Assembly: GCA_018372435.1 (NCBI GenBank)
Contig: JAHAJA010000005.1
Location: 1 to 64,000 of the forward strand
Direction of reading: 5' to 3'
DNA from: Clostridiales bacterium
GTDB taxonomy: Bacteria; Bacillota; Clostridia; Lachnospirales; Lachnospiraceae
Length of the DNA stretch: 64,000 nt
Part shown: positions 16,795 to 27,600 of the stretch, piece after piece
Numbering within the stretch: position 1 is the stretch's first letter
How the letters are laid out: every line of letters starts with the position of its first letter
Notes under the pieces: generated by a model
The model's database searches: none
Told to the model about the DNA's origin: nothing
Seen by the model: the letters and a program-made list of their open reading frames with translations, nothing else
Position numbers and translations under genes: made by a program

Positions 16795-17910
16795 ATGGAG
16801 GATTTAGAGGATTTAAAGTACATGCAAGTTGCTTTAGAACTTGCAAGAAAGGGAGCTGGATGGGTCAATCCGAATCCTATGGTAGGGGCAGTTATTGTGA
16901 AAGAAGGTATCATTATTGGAAAAGGATATCATGAAGAATTCGGAGGATTGCATGCGGAGAGAAATGCTCTATCCGAGTGTACAGTTTCTACTAAAAAAGC
17001 AACGCTCTATGTAACACTTGAACCCTGTTGCCATTATGGGAAGACTCCACCTTGTACGGAAGCAATCATTAATAGCGGAATTACAAGAGTGGTTATAGGC
17101 ACGTTAGATCCGAATCCCATGGTTTCGGGAAAAGGTGTGGAGATTTTACGCAGTCATAATATACAGGTAGACATCGGTGTTTTGGAGGAAGAATGTAAAG
17201 ATTTGATTAAGCTCTTCACCCATTTTATAACTAACAAAAGACCGTATATCGTTATGAAGTACGCTATGACGATGGATGGAAAGATTGCAACTTACACCAA
17301 TCAATCAAGATGGATTACTGGAGGTAAAGCACGTGGTCATGTACATAGTAATAGACATATCTATAGTTCTATTATGGTAGGTGTAAACACAGTTATTAAC
17401 GATGATCCGCTATTAACCTGTCGATTAGAAAATTCTAAGAATCCAATCCGTATAATTTGTGATACCAATCTAAGGACGCCATTAACATCTAAGATAGTAC
17501 AGACGGCAAAGGAGGTAGATACCATTATAGCAACCTGTGAAGTAGATACCTTAAAACATGAAGAGTTTCAAAAGGCGGGCTGCAAGATTGTAGTAGTTAG
17601 AAGATTAGATAACCATGTTAATCTTATGGAACTTATTGAGGTTTTGGGGAATATGAATATTGATAGCGTTATGCTTGAAGGTGGAAGTACATTAAATTGG
17701 AGTGCACTCCGGTATAAGATAGTAGATTGTATCCATGCCTATATTGCCCCTAAGTTACTTGGAGGGGCTAGCGCAAAGTCCCCTATAGGTGGTTTTGGGA
17801 TTGATGATCCAAACCACGCCATTAAACTAACAGAGCCCAAGATAACAAGGTTAGGTGAAGATTTATTACTAGAAAGTGAGGTGATTTATACATGTTTACA
17901 GGAATCATAG
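16795..17910 (+). CDS. ribD: Bifunctional riboflavin deaminase/reductase RibD
   Basis: It performs two cytoplasmic steps of riboflavin synthesis, deaminating and then reducing the pyrimidine made by GTP cyclohydrolase II. The deaminase domain (residues 6-145) has HAERNAL and PCCHYGKTPPCTEAI, the zinc His and Cys ligands and catalytic Glu. The reductase domain (about 148-365) has MKYAMTMDGKIAT and the substrate loop VNTVINDDPLLTCRL. Its 371 residues are the usual length. The start is at 16795 because the ATG at 16791 is out of frame, with GGAGGTGAT 8 bp upstream. First gene of the FMN-regulated operon. Confidence 0.97.
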   Translation: MEDLEDLKYMQVALELARKGAGWVNPNPMVGAVIVKEGIIIGKGYHEEFGGLHAERNALSECTVSTKKATLYVTLEPCCHYGKTPPCTEAIINSGITRVVIGTLDPNPMVSGKGVEILRSHNIQVDIGVLEEECKDLIKLFTHFITNKRPYIVMKYAMTMDGKIATYTNQSRWITGGKARGHVHSNRHIYSSIMVGVNTVINDDPLLTCRLENSKNPIRIICDTNLRTPLTSKIVQTAKEVDTIIATCEVDTLKHEEFQKAGCKIVVVRRLDNHVNLMELIEVLGNMNIDSVMLEGGSTLNWSALRYKIVDCIHAYIAPKLLGGASAKSPIGGFGIDDPNHAIKLTEPKITRLGEDLLLESEVIYTCLQES

Positions 17911-18533
17911 AAGAAGTAGGCACGTTAAAGTCAATTCAGCGAAAGAATCATGCCATATGCTTAACGCTCTCTGCTTATGAGATTTTGAAGGATATAAAAC
18001 TCGGAGATAGTATAGCAGTCAATGGTATTTGCCTCACGGTTACCTCCCATACAGACACAGATTTTTCAGTTGATGTAATGCAAGAAACACTTTCTAGAAC
18101 ATCTCTTTCTAGCTTGAAAGATGGAGGAAAAGTGAATCTAGAACGAGCAATGCCGATGAATGGAAGATTTGGTGGACATATTGTTACAGGTCATATTGAT
18201 GGAACAGGTACAATTACTCAGATACGAAAAGACAGTATAGCTGTTTGGTACACCATAAAAACAACGCCAACAATTATTAGATACATCATAGAAAAAGGTT
18301 CGATTGCCATTGATGGCATTAGTTTAACAATCGCGAAAGTTTCACAAGATGATTTTAGCGTTTCTATTATCCCACATACAATAGAAAACACAATCTTGTC
18401 ATCTAAGAAAGTGAATGAACTTGTTAATCTAGAAAATGACTGTATTGGAAAATACGTGGAAAGATTAGTGTTTAATGAAGATAAGAAAGAATCAGGAATC
18501 ACGCGAGACTTTCTTGCAAAATTCGGATATTAG
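17892..18533 (+). CDS. ribE: Riboflavin synthase alpha subunit
   Basis: The last step of the pathway is dismutation of two 6,7-dimethyl-8-ribityllumazine molecules to riboflavin. The protein has the two repeated lumazine-binding barrels: MFTGIIEEVGTL with AVNGICLTV (residues 1-90), and GHIVTGHIDGTG with SIAIDGISLTIA (about 95-190). Its 213 residues are normal. It overlaps ribD by 19 bp, which suggests translational coupling, and is followed after 9 bp by ribBA. It probably assembles with RibH. Confidence 0.97.
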   Translation: MFTGIIEEVGTLKSIQRKNHAICLTLSAYEILKDIKLGDSIAVNGICLTVTSHTDTDFSVDVMQETLSRTSLSSLKDGGKVNLERAMPMNGRFGGHIVTGHIDGTGTITQIRKDSIAVWYTIKTTPTIIRYIIEKGSIAIDGISLTIAKVSQDDFSVSIIPHTIENTILSSKKVNELVNLENDCIGKYVERLVFNEDKKESGITRDFLAKFGY

Positions 18534-18542
18534 GAGGACGTT

Positions 18543-19754
18543 ATGAAAAAATATGATTCTATTAAGGAGGCCATAGAAGATTTGCAGAAAGGTAAAATCA
18601 TTATGGTGGTCGATGATGAAAACAGAGAGAATGAAGGAGATTTAATTTGTGCAGCAGAATTTGCTACAACTGAAAATGTAAATTTCATGGCTACATATGC
18701 GAAGGGTTTAATCTGTATGCCCATGAGCCCGGATATTGCTGAGAAATTAGATTTACCTCAAATGGTAAGTAATAACACAGATAATCACGAAACCGCCTTT
18801 ACAGTTTCCGTTGATTATACAACTACAACAACTGGAATTTCAGCAGAAGAAAGAGGATTGACAGCACGTATGTGTGTGGAAGATTCCATAGTTCCCTCTG
18901 ACTTTCGCAAACCTGGGCATATGTTCCCGCTGGTCGCTAAGTCAAATGGAGTATTAGAAAGAAATGGACATACCGAGGCTACTGTTGATTTGATGAGATT
19001 AGCAGGTTTAAAAGAATGTGGCTTATGCTGTGAGATAATGAGAGAAGATGGAACTATGATGCGCAGTCTTGAATTGAAATCATTTGCAGAACGCTGGAAT
19101 ATTAAGTGTATTACAATAAAAGATTTGCAAGAATACCGAAAAATATATGATAACTTAGTGGAATGTGTTTCTGTTACTAAAATGCCAACAAAATACGGAG
19201 AGTTTATGGCGTATTGCTATATCAATAAGCTAAACAGGGAACATCATATTGCATTAGTAAAAGGTAATATTGATGATGATAACAATGTACTTTGCAGGGT
19301 ACATTCGGAATGTCTGACAGGAGATGTTTTCGGTTCTTTAAGATGCGACTGTGGTCAACAGTTTGAGTCAGCTATGAAACAAATAGCATGTGAAGAGCGA
19401 GGTATACTACTCTATATGAGACAAGAAGGACGAGGTATAGGTTTAGTAAATAAGTTAAAGGCATACCAATTACAAGATAAGGGACTGGATACATTAGATG
19501 CCAATATTGCGTTAGGATTCAAAGGAGACTTACGTGAATACTATATTGGAGCACAGATATTAAGAGATTTGGGAGTAAAAACGCTACGCCTATTAACCAA
19601 TAACCCAGATAAGATTTATCAGTTATCTGATTACGGAATAGAGATATCAGAACGTGTACCAATTCAAATGGAAGCGAATTCACATGATATTGTTTATCTA
19701 AAAACAAAGCAGACTAGAATGGGACATATATTGAATTATAAGGAGGAAAAATAA
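18543..19754 (+). CDS. ribBA: Bifunctional DHBP synthase/GTP cyclohydrolase II
   Basis: It makes both precursors of the riboflavin ring system. The N-terminal RibB domain (residues 1-200) has DDENRENEGDLICAAEFAT and HTEATVDLMRLAGL, for formation of dihydroxybutanone phosphate from ribulose 5-phosphate. The C-terminal RibA domain (about 205-400) has VHSECLTGDVFGSLRCDCG with the three zinc Cys and MRQEGRGIGLVNKLKAY for GTP opening. Its 403 residues are typical. Its stop codon overlaps the ribH start (TAATG). Confidence 0.97.
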   Translation: MKKYDSIKEAIEDLQKGKIIMVVDDENRENEGDLICAAEFATTENVNFMATYAKGLICMPMSPDIAEKLDLPQMVSNNTDNHETAFTVSVDYTTTTTGISAEERGLTARMCVEDSIVPSDFRKPGHMFPLVAKSNGVLERNGHTEATVDLMRLAGLKECGLCCEIMREDGTMMRSLELKSFAERWNIKCITIKDLQEYRKIYDNLVECVSVTKMPTKYGEFMAYCYINKLNREHHIALVKGNIDDDNNVLCRVHSECLTGDVFGSLRCDCGQQFESAMKQIACEERGILLYMRQEGRGIGLVNKLKAYQLQDKGLDTLDANIALGFKGDLREYYIGAQILRDLGVKTLRLLTNNPDKIYQLSDYGIEISERVPIQMEANSHDIVYLKTKQTRMGHILNYKEEK

Positions 19755-20221
19755 TGAAAACATATGAAGGTAGTTTAGTATCAGAAAATATCAAGGTAGG
19801 AATCGTAGTTGCTAGATTTAATGAATTCATCACTTCTAAATTATTGTCGGGGGCTCTTGACGCTTTGAAAAGATTGAATGTTAAAGAATCAGATATTGAG
19901 ATAGCATGGGTGCCTGGTGCCTTTGAGATTCCTTTGATTGCTTCCAAAATGGCAAAATGCAAGAAATATGATACTGTGATTTGCTTAGGTGCCATCATTA
20001 GAGGAAGTACCAGCCATTACGATTATGTGTGCTGTGAAGTTTCAAAAGGTATTGCACAAGTAACACTTGCTAGTGATATTCCAGTAATGTTTGGTGTTCT
20101 TACTACTGAAAATATTGAACAGGCAATTGAACGAGCAGGAACGAAAGCAGGTAATAAAGGATTTGATTGTGCACAAAGTGCTATTGAAATGGTTAATTTA
20201 TGCCGTTCTTTTGAAGTGTAG
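19754..20221 (+). CDS. ribH: Lumazine synthase RibH
   Basis: It condenses the ribitylamino-uracil with dihydroxybutanone phosphate. Family marks are FNEFITSKLL (residues 23-32), WVPGAFEIPL (about 56-65), CLGAIIRGSTSHYDYV with the catalytic His (about 80-95), PVMFGVLTTEN and AGNKGFDCA. Its 155 residues match the family and should form an icosahedral or pentameric shell. It is the last gene of the operon. No strong terminator is seen directly after it. Confidence 0.97.
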   Translation: MKTYEGSLVSENIKVGIVVARFNEFITSKLLSGALDALKRLNVKESDIEIAWVPGAFEIPLIASKMAKCKKYDTVICLGAIIRGSTSHYDYVCCEVSKGIAQVTLASDIPVMFGVLTTENIEQAIERAGTKAGNKGFDCAQSAIEMVNLCRSFEV

Positions 20222-20425
20222 ATTTTTAAGAAATTAAATTAAATTAATGATGAGTACGCACAACATGTATTATTTTGAAGATTAGGAGCAAGTTTACTAA
20301 AGACACTGCAAGAATATTTCCTTGAATATCTTGTGATTTTAATCTATATTGGTATAATGTTATCATACAAAACCAACTTAAGGGAGATTAGACATCCCAA
20401 TAAGTTTATATTAAGGAGTTAGTAA

Positions 20426-21007
20426 ATGAGAGAACTTAAAAGTATTGAGGAAAAAATACTAGATAGTGCATTATATCTAATTGGGAAACAAGGCACTTGT
20501 AATGTTCCGATTCGCGCAATAGCTAAGGAAGCAGGGGTTAATGTAAGTGCAATCAATTATTATTTTCGCACGAAAGAAGAGATGCTTCGCAATACGAAAG
20601 AATTCTTTATTAATAATTCGATTGAAATCTATTCTATTCTCGATCAGGAGGAATATTCAGAAGAGGAACGACTCATTTTGTTTGCCAATGAGATCATGGA
20701 ATATACCATACATTATTCTGGATTGTCCGCAATATTTAAAGAAGCGGAACGTTTAAAAGAAGAAGATGAAATATCCAAAACCATTATCGAGGTGACCAAA
20801 GAATTACATACTAAGATGGATCGAATATTAAATTCTGTTGCGCAGAGTGATCCGTCGATGTCTCAATATAATAGTATGATTTTTATGGCCGCGTTGACGT
20901 ACCCAGCAGAAAAACAAGATACATTCGGTAATGACCAATCGTTGTTAATTAGTAAAGAGAAAAGAATTGAATATATTAAACACATTATTAATCTAATAAA
21001 GAAGTAA
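20426..21007 (+). CDS. TetR/AcrR-family transcriptional regulator
   Basis: The 193-residue protein has a TetR N-terminal helix-turn-helix: EKILDSALYLIGKQGTCNVPIRAIAKEAGVNVSAINYYFRTKEEML (about residues 8-54). The C-terminal ligand domain is unassigned. TATAATG at 20352 and an AAGGAG ribosome binding site precede it. The next gene downstream on the same strand is an OYE-type reductase whose promoter carries a dyad. TetR regulators often control a neighbouring flavin reductase and respond to its substrates, so this protein may act there. Confidence 0.9.
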   Translation: MRELKSIEEKILDSALYLIGKQGTCNVPIRAIAKEAGVNVSAINYYFRTKEEMLRNTKEFFINNSIEIYSILDQEEYSEEERLILFANEIMEYTIHYSGLSAIFKEAERLKEEDEISKTIIEVTKELHTKMDRILNSVAQSDPSMSQYNSMIFMAALTYPAEKQDTFGNDQSLLISKEKRIEYIKHIINLIKK

Positions 21008-21073
21008 CTAAAGAGTATTTAGTCAAGAGTATAAGAAATCGAATTCTTTGGTATATGAATACCAAGGTACTTG

Positions 21074-21138
21074 CTAAAGATGGAGGCTATGATAGAAACA
21101 CTTAGTAAAGTGTATTCTGCTCATAGTCTCCATTTTAG
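21074..21138. repeat. Long stem-loop between tetR and the reductase gene
   Basis: CTAAAGATGGAGGCTATGA (21074-21092) pairs with the strand at 21121-21138 with one bulge and one G-T pair. An inner ACACTT/AGTGT hairpin lies between them. The T tract is weak, so it may be an imperfect terminator of the tetR transcript. Confidence 0.55.
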
Positions 21139-21221
21139 TGTAAACCTTTCTTTTATGTAATAGAGAGATTCAATAGGTTTCATAATAAACGATCATTAAT
21201 ATTAAAATATATAAATTAAAA

Positions 21222-21268
21222 CAAATTGTTTGAAACAGATTGATTTAATTTTGGAGATGAGATATAAT
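21222..21268 (+). promoter_or_regulatory. Promoter with overlapping dyad operator of the reductase gene
   Basis: TTGATT (21240-21245) and TATAAT (21263-21268) are 17 bp apart. A 21-bp imperfect palindrome at 21222-21242 (CAAATTGTTT-G-AAACAGATTG, 8 of 10 pairs) overlaps the -35 box. It is a good candidate site for the adjacent TetR regulator. The regulatory link is inference. Confidence 0.55.
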
Positions 21269-21320
21269 GATATTGTGAGACATTGTTAAAAATTTAATTA
21301 TCAAAAGAAAGGCGGATTTT

Positions 21321-23258
21321 ATGAAGTACAATCATCTTTTTAGCTCAATTAAAATTAGAGGTCTAGAATTAAAGAATCGCGTAGTATTTCCAGCAATGGG
21401 TACTAAGATGGCAACAGAAGATAAATATGTTACTGATCAGGTTATCGACTATCACGTAGCAAGAGTAGTAGGAGGATGTGGTCTTAACTTTACTGAAGTA
21501 TGCAGTGTGTATAGTAAGGCTGCACCAAAACATTTTCTTGCTATATCTGAAGATAAATATATTGAAGGTTTGAAGAAATTAGCAGATGCAATTCATGAGG
21601 CAGGAGGAAAGGCAGGAGTTCAGCTTTGGCTTGGTGGATTCGCAGTGGCTAGTGACCCAGCTGCAATGATAATTGTACCAAGTGATACACCAATCAAAGG
21701 AACAGATCACGTGATTAAAGGTGCCGATCTTGATACCATACAAGAGGCTATTGAAGCATATGGTGCGGCTGCGAAACGTGCTGTAGAGGCAGGATACGAC
21801 ACCTTAGAATTTCACGCAGGACATAATTATGTCCCACATAGTTTCCTCAGTCCATTCTTCAATCGAAGAACAGATGAATATGGCGGATCTTTTGAGAATC
21901 GTGCGCGTTTCGCTCTTGAATGTATTCGTTCCATTCGTAGTAACATTCCAGAGGATATGCCACTATTCATGAGAATCGATGCGCATGATGATTATCTAGA
22001 CGGCGGGCTTACTATTGAGGAAGTAATTGATTTTTGTAAACTAGCAAAAGAAGCTGGTGTTGATGTAGTTGATGTATCAAGAGGTAATTTCTCTTCAGCT
22101 GCAATTAAGTATGAAGTGCCTCCAATTGATCTACCTAGAGGCTTTAATGTAGAGAATGCAGCTAGAATCAGAAAAGAGACTGGACTTATTACTGTGGCTG
22201 TTGGAAGAATTAACGAACCTGCCCTAGCGGAGCAAATCCTTACTGAGGATAAAGCAGATATGGTTGTTATTGGCCGCGGACAGTTAGCGGATCCTGATTT
22301 TTGCAATAAAGCATTAAATGGAGATGATGAGAGTATAGTTCGTTGTATAGGATGTAACCAAGGATGTTATGATGGATTTGTTGCACAAGATGTACCTTAT
22401 ATAACTTGTATGAGAAATCCTGCACTTGGAAGAGAACAAGAATATGCACTCGTTAAAACGACAACACCGAAGAAAGTGTTGATTGCAGGTGGAGGTGTAG
22501 CAGGTCTAGAAGCAGCAATCACACTTAAGCGTCGTGGACATCATCCGGTTGTCTGTGAGGCAGCAGAGCAATTAGGTGGTCAATTTGTATTAGCTGGAGC
22601 AGCACCAAGAAAAGAAGAAATGAAAGAAGCCGCTATCTGGATGGGAGAACAGGCTAACAGAGAAGGCGTTGAGATTCGATTATCTACACCAATTACCACT
22701 GAAGTAATTGAGAAGGAAGCTCCACAAGATGTGATTATTGCAATTGGAGCAGCACCAATGAAACTTCGTATTCCAGGAGCAGAATTACCACATGTTACAA
22801 ACTCCCATGATGTGCTAGCGGGGAATGTTTCGTTAAATGGAAAGGTAGTTATTATAGGTGGTGGCCTTGTAGGTTTAGAAGTTGCAGAATATCTAGAAGG
22901 TAAGGTAGAAGAAATTACTGTTGTAGAGATGCTTGATCAAGTAGGTAAGGATTTAGGAGATCTTCGTAAAATATCGGTAATGGAAAATATCTATCATGCA
23001 GGCGTTCAGACAATAACTAATGCCAAATGTACTGAGATATTAGCAAATGCTGTTGTTGTGGAAAAAGAAGGACACACAGAAAGTGTACCTTGTGATTATG
23101 TAGTTGTTGCAATTGGAGCTAAGGCACGTAGTTTCGAAGATATTGCCGCCTATTGCAGTGAACATGGCATTGCATATCACATTATTGGAGATGCGGTACG
23201 TGCTAGAAGAGCGCTTAATGCAACAACAGAAGCAGCTGCTATTGCCAGAGCAATTTAG
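21321..23258 (+). CDS. NADH:flavin oxidoreductase / 2,4-dienoyl-CoA reductase-like enzyme
   Basis: A 645-residue three-cofactor enzyme. The N-terminal Old Yellow Enzyme barrel binds FMN and has HAGHNYVPHSFLSPFFNRR with DEYGGSFENRARF (about residues 165-195). The linker CIGCNQGC then C eleven residues on (about 341-362) would hold a 4Fe-4S cluster. The C-terminal half has VLIAGGGVAGLEAA (FAD) and VVIIGGGLVGLEVAEYL (NAD(P)H). The family includes FadH, BaiCD/BaiH and enoate reductases, which reduce activated C=C bonds in the cytoplasm. The substrate here is unknown. It is preceded by a TetR gene and a candidate operator. Confidence 0.93.
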   Translation: MKYNHLFSSIKIRGLELKNRVVFPAMGTKMATEDKYVTDQVIDYHVARVVGGCGLNFTEVCSVYSKAAPKHFLAISEDKYIEGLKKLADAIHEAGGKAGVQLWLGGFAVASDPAAMIIVPSDTPIKGTDHVIKGADLDTIQEAIEAYGAAAKRAVEAGYDTLEFHAGHNYVPHSFLSPFFNRRTDEYGGSFENRARFALECIRSIRSNIPEDMPLFMRIDAHDDYLDGGLTIEEVIDFCKLAKEAGVDVVDVSRGNFSSAAIKYEVPPIDLPRGFNVENAARIRKETGLITVAVGRINEPALAEQILTEDKADMVVIGRGQLADPDFCNKALNGDDESIVRCIGCNQGCYDGFVAQDVPYITCMRNPALGREQEYALVKTTTPKKVLIAGGGVAGLEAAITLKRRGHHPVVCEAAEQLGGQFVLAGAAPRKEEMKEAAIWMGEQANREGVEIRLSTPITTEVIEKEAPQDVIIAIGAAPMKLRIPGAELPHVTNSHDVLAGNVSLNGKVVIIGGGLVGLEVAEYLEGKVEEITVVEMLDQVGKDLGDLRKISVMENIYHAGVQTITNAKCTEILANAVVVEKEGHTESVPCDYVVVAIGAKARSFEDIAAYCSEHGIAYHIIGDAVRARRALNATTEAAAIARAI

Positions 23259-23483
23259 AATTTAAGCATATAGAAGAGCAAGGCAGGATATACGGATATA
23301 AAATATATGTTAGAACCAATCTTAAAACTTTATAAAAATCCTCGATATTCTAATTGTAAACATTGAATTTGATTTGAAATTGAGTTATAATTTTAGAAAG
23401 CTTTACATAGATATTATTATTTTCAGTTATTAAAAGAGTTTTACACTTTTTTGATATAAAAAATATAAATGGAGGATATAATA

Positions 23484-23873
23484 ATGGAACGAGAAGAACA
23501 AAAGTTTTATATTTGTAAACACTGTGGTAATATTATTTCATTTGTGAACCGTTCAGGTGCACCAATATCATGTTGTGGAGAGAAGATGTCAGAGCTAGTA
23601 CCGAATACTACAGATGCAGCAACAGAAAAGCATGTACCAGTTATTACTGTTGAGGGTAATCAAGTTACAGTAGATATTGGTTCAGTAGCACATCCAATGA
23701 CTGAGGAACATTTTATTGGTTGGGTATATATCCAAACTGAAAAAGGCGGTCAACGCAAAGAACTAAAACCTAATGATAAACCATCAGTTACTTTCTCCCT
23801 TACAGAGGATGATAAAGTCATAAGAGCATATGAATATTGTAATCTTCATGGTTTATGGAAAAAAGAGTATTAA
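23484..23873 (+). CDS. dfx: Desulfoferrodoxin (superoxide reductase)
   Basis: It reduces superoxide to peroxide in anaerobes without making oxygen. The N-terminal desulforedoxin domain has Fe(Cys)4 ligands CKHC (residues 9-12) and CC (about 29-30). The catalytic centre II ligands are the His residues in KHVP, VAHPMTEEHF and the CNLH motif near the C terminus. Its 129 residues are usual. ATG 23484 is chosen because GGAGG at 23471-23475 would sit inside the longer 23469 form. It is followed after 58 bp by ferritin, probably in one oxidative-stress unit. Confidence 0.95.
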   Translation: MEREEQKFYICKHCGNIISFVNRSGAPISCCGEKMSELVPNTTDAATEKHVPVITVEGNQVTVDIGSVAHPMTEEHFIGWVYIQTEKGGQRKELKPNDKPSVTFSLTEDDKVIRAYEYCNLHGLWKKEY

Positions 23874-23931
23874 TAATAATCAATAACTAATGTGGATTAT
23901 AAAAGAAGTATAAAGAGAAGGAAGTGCCATC

Positions 23932-24444
23932 ATGCTTAATCAAGAGATTGTTAAGTTATTAAACGAGCAGATAAACAGAGAATTATACTCTTCTTATTTA
24001 TATCTAGATATTGCAAACTATTATGCAGATCAAAGTCTTAATGGTTTTGAAAATTGGTTTTATATACAAGCCAAAGAAGAATTAGATCACGCACTTTTAT
24101 TTAGAAAATACCTTCTAAATAATGGTGAATCAGTTATTTCGATGGAAATTTCTGCGAAGTTTGATACGTACAAAGATTTCCGTGAACCATTAGCAAAAGT
24201 ATTAGAACATGAGGAGTATATAACGGATTCAATTAATAATATATATGAAAAAGCTTATAAATTGAATGATTTCCGTACGACTCAGTTCTTAGATTGGTTT
24301 GTTAAGGAGCAAGGTGAAGAAGAGAAGAATTCTGGTGATAATATCAAGAGATATGATCTATTCGGTAGTGATGCTAAGGGATTATTCATGCTAGATAATG
24401 AATTAAGTACTCGTGTATATACAGCACCATCTTTAGTTATTTAA
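23932..24444 (+). CDS. ftn: Non-heme ferritin
   Basis: Iron storage protein of 170 residues forming a 24-mer cage with a ferroxidase centre. The visible ligands are E-x-x-Y in NRELYSSYLY (residue about 17) and EELDHALLF (E-x-x-H, about 49-53). Later Glu residues are in LEHEEYI and VKEQGEEEK. It directly follows desulfoferrodoxin and ends with a strong terminator. Sequestering iron while removing superoxide is a sensible pairing. The last residues (TAPSLVI) are short compared with Escherichia FtnA. Confidence 0.95.
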   Translation: MLNQEIVKLLNEQINRELYSSYLYLDIANYYADQSLNGFENWFYIQAKEELDHALLFRKYLLNNGESVISMEISAKFDTYKDFREPLAKVLEHEEYITDSINNIYEKAYKLNDFRTTQFLDWFVKEQGEEEKNSGDNIKRYDLFGSDAKGLFMLDNELSTRVYTAPSLVI

Positions 24445-24451
24445 CAAAAAC

Positions 24452-24487
24452 AAAAAATCCAGTATGATTTATTACTGGATTTTTTTT
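24452..24487 (+). terminator. Terminator of the dfx-ftn unit
   Basis: AAAAAATCCAGTA pairs with TACTGGATTTTTT around a short loop, with a long T tract. Confidence 0.9.
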
Positions 24488-24608
24488 GCCCAAATCCACA
24501 TGGGGAATTTTACTAAAAAATATATACTAAATTATAAAAAAGTAGTGTTGTTGCATAAAGTACCTTCTATTAGAATCAAATCAAGGGGTAAAAAAAGGAG
24601 GTATTTTA

Positions 24609-27600
24609 ATGTTTAGAAGAAAAGTTGTAACTTATGTAAGACGTAGTTTAGCCACAGTACTTGCGACAACGTTACTTGTTGGACTTTTACCATATGGTGG
24701 GGATATGGTGAAAGCAGCTGATGAGACACCTTATGTAATATCACAAGGTCGCACAGTATACGCTAGTTCATCACAAGCAAATAGTGATGCAAACTTGGTT
24801 GTTGATGGAGACACCAACACAAGATGGGAAAGTACGTGGGAAAGTAATTCGGAATGGCTGTACGTAGATCTAGGGAAGACGGCAGACATAACAAGTATCA
24901 AGTTATACTGGGAAGGTGCTTATGCAACTTCTTACAAAATTCAGTTTTCAGATGATGAAGAAAACTGGGTTGACAAATATCATGTTACAGATGGTAAAGG
25001 AGGAGTAAAGACAGTAGATGTAACAGGCAAGGCAAGATACGTAAGAGTATATATGGATAAGAAAGCCTTACCTGCTTATGGTTATTCGTTGTTCGAATTC
25101 CAAGTTTATGGGAATGGAGGATTAACGGAAAGACCTGTTGACTACGGGGAGAATATCGCACTTAGTAAGAGTGTTACCGCTTCATCTCTTCGTGATGTTT
25201 GGTGGATGTATGATGAGAATGGCGTAATTAATCAGGATGCAGTAAAAGCTACAAATGCAGTTGATGGTAAAAGCAATACATATTGGACTTCTGGGGAAAA
25301 AGATAATCAATGGTTTTGTGTTGATCTTGGTAGAAGTTATACCATTGGACGTGTAGTTATTGATTGGGCATCCGATGCAGGAAAGATCTATGATATTCAA
25401 GTTTCAGAGGATGGTAAGAATTGGACGACGGTATATAGGCAGTTAAGGGGATATGCACATGAAGACTCGAACGTGCCTATGCATGTCAAAGGCCGATATG
25501 TTCGTATGTATGGATATACACGAGTGGAATCAGGAAGTGGATTTTCTATCAATGAACTACAAGTATATCCTTTTAAGGCTGGTGATGATATTGTAAATTA
25601 TACCATCGAAGATTTACCAACTTTACAAATTGAACAATCAAAGACAGGAAAAGGTTCCTATGTAACAGATGCTATGTATTACGAAAAAGCTAAGTTACCT
25701 ACATATCTAAAAGAAGGATTGACAGCTCCTATAGATTCTAATGATTGGTGGCAATCCTCTCTTATTAACAAATTCGGTAATCTTATGAGCATACTTCCTT
25801 TGAAAGCAAAATACACATCAAAGGGACTAGCAGTGTTGACTGCTACCGAAGGTTGGCTTCCAACAATGGGAGAGACAGATGTTAATGTTTCTGTGCAATC
25901 GGAAACACTTCCAGATCTGTATGTTTTACCGGAGAATCTAGATTCGTTATCTTCTTATGATAGAGTAGCTGGTTATAGCGATTATGCAGTAAATCTAGAA
26001 TTGTGCGATAAAAATGGTGTTGCAATGACGTCTACTTTTGTGAAAGGATCTCCATATATTTTTACCGAATTTGGAGAACGAAAAGCAGTATTTTTGTCAG
26101 GTGCAAATATTAGTAGTATCTTTGATAACAACGGAAATGAACTATTCTTAAATTCCAATACGATAACTACTGATCATATCGGATTAGAAGTAGTCGACAA
26201 TGATAATAAAGATAAGAATAAGACAGCGAAGAGTTATTATAGTATCACAGTTCCAGAAGGTACCGTATTCAAAAAAGTAGGAAGTTCAATTAAAGTGACA
26301 TTCCAATCAACTAATGGATACATGTCTATTGGAACCATGAATGAGAAGAAACAACTTAAGTTATTTCATGAACATGGATATGCTTTTGTTAAAGATACTA
26401 GTGTAACCTATGTATATGATGAGAATACATCGAATATTACCACGAAGTATCAGATTACAACAGAAGTAAAACGAAATGGTTATTCTGACAAGACAATTCA
26501 ATGTTTATTACCTCATCAGTGGAAAAAATCACAAGATGATGAAGCTAATATTGGAATATATTCATCTGTCCGTGGGGATATGAAAGCAATCGTATCGAAT
26601 GTGTTTCAAACATCAGAGACATTCTTAGGCTTACTACCTACATTTGCGATGCCTAATAATGAGGAATTTGATAGTGAAGAAGCTAACGCATATCTGAAAA
26701 AATTGGAAGTAGCGACTCGAAACCTACAACCTGCTGGTGATGCATACTGGGAGGGCAAAAACCTTCATCCACTTGGTATGGGAGTTCTTATGGCAGATCA
26801 ACTAGGAGAGACAGAATTACGAGATATCTTCTTAGGAAGAATCAAAGAGATATTAGTAAACTGGTTTACGTACGATGGGGAAGATGATGTAAGTTTCTTT
26901 ATCTACAATAAGAACTGGGGCACACTTTATTATCTAAACAGTGAGTTCGGAGCGAATTCAGCTATATGTGATCATCACTTTACGTATGGATACTTTATGT
27001 TTGCAGCTACCGTACTAGCTACTTATGATAACGAATTCTATAATGATTATAAAGAAATGATTGAGATGATGATTCGAGATTATGCCAATCCATCTGATGA
27101 TGATGACGAGTATTGTAGATTCCGAAGTTATGACTTATATGAAGGACACTCATGGGCTGGTGGTTACGCTGATAATGATTCAGGAAACAATCAAGAGTCG
27201 GCAAGTGAATCTTTGTTTAGTTGGGTTTCGCTTTATCTATGGGGAATCTTAACAGAAGATGATAGTTACCGAGATGCAGGTGTCTTTGGTTTTACCAACG
27301 AAATGGACACAGTAAAACAATATTGGTTCAATTATGATCTTGATAACTGGCTTGAAGAATGGCCATATGAAGTAGTAGGACAAGTATATGGTGGCATTAA
27401 TTTCTATGGAACATTCTTTGGCGGACAACCGCTTTATGTCTATGGAATTCAATGGTTACCAATATCTGAGTATTTAACCTATTACGGTATGGATCAGCAA
27501 AGAGCTACAGACATATATAAGGGATTATTAGATGATACAGAAATTGCAATGGATAAAGCTGTTAAGGTTGCGAAAAAGGAAGGAAAGACAGATAAAGAAA

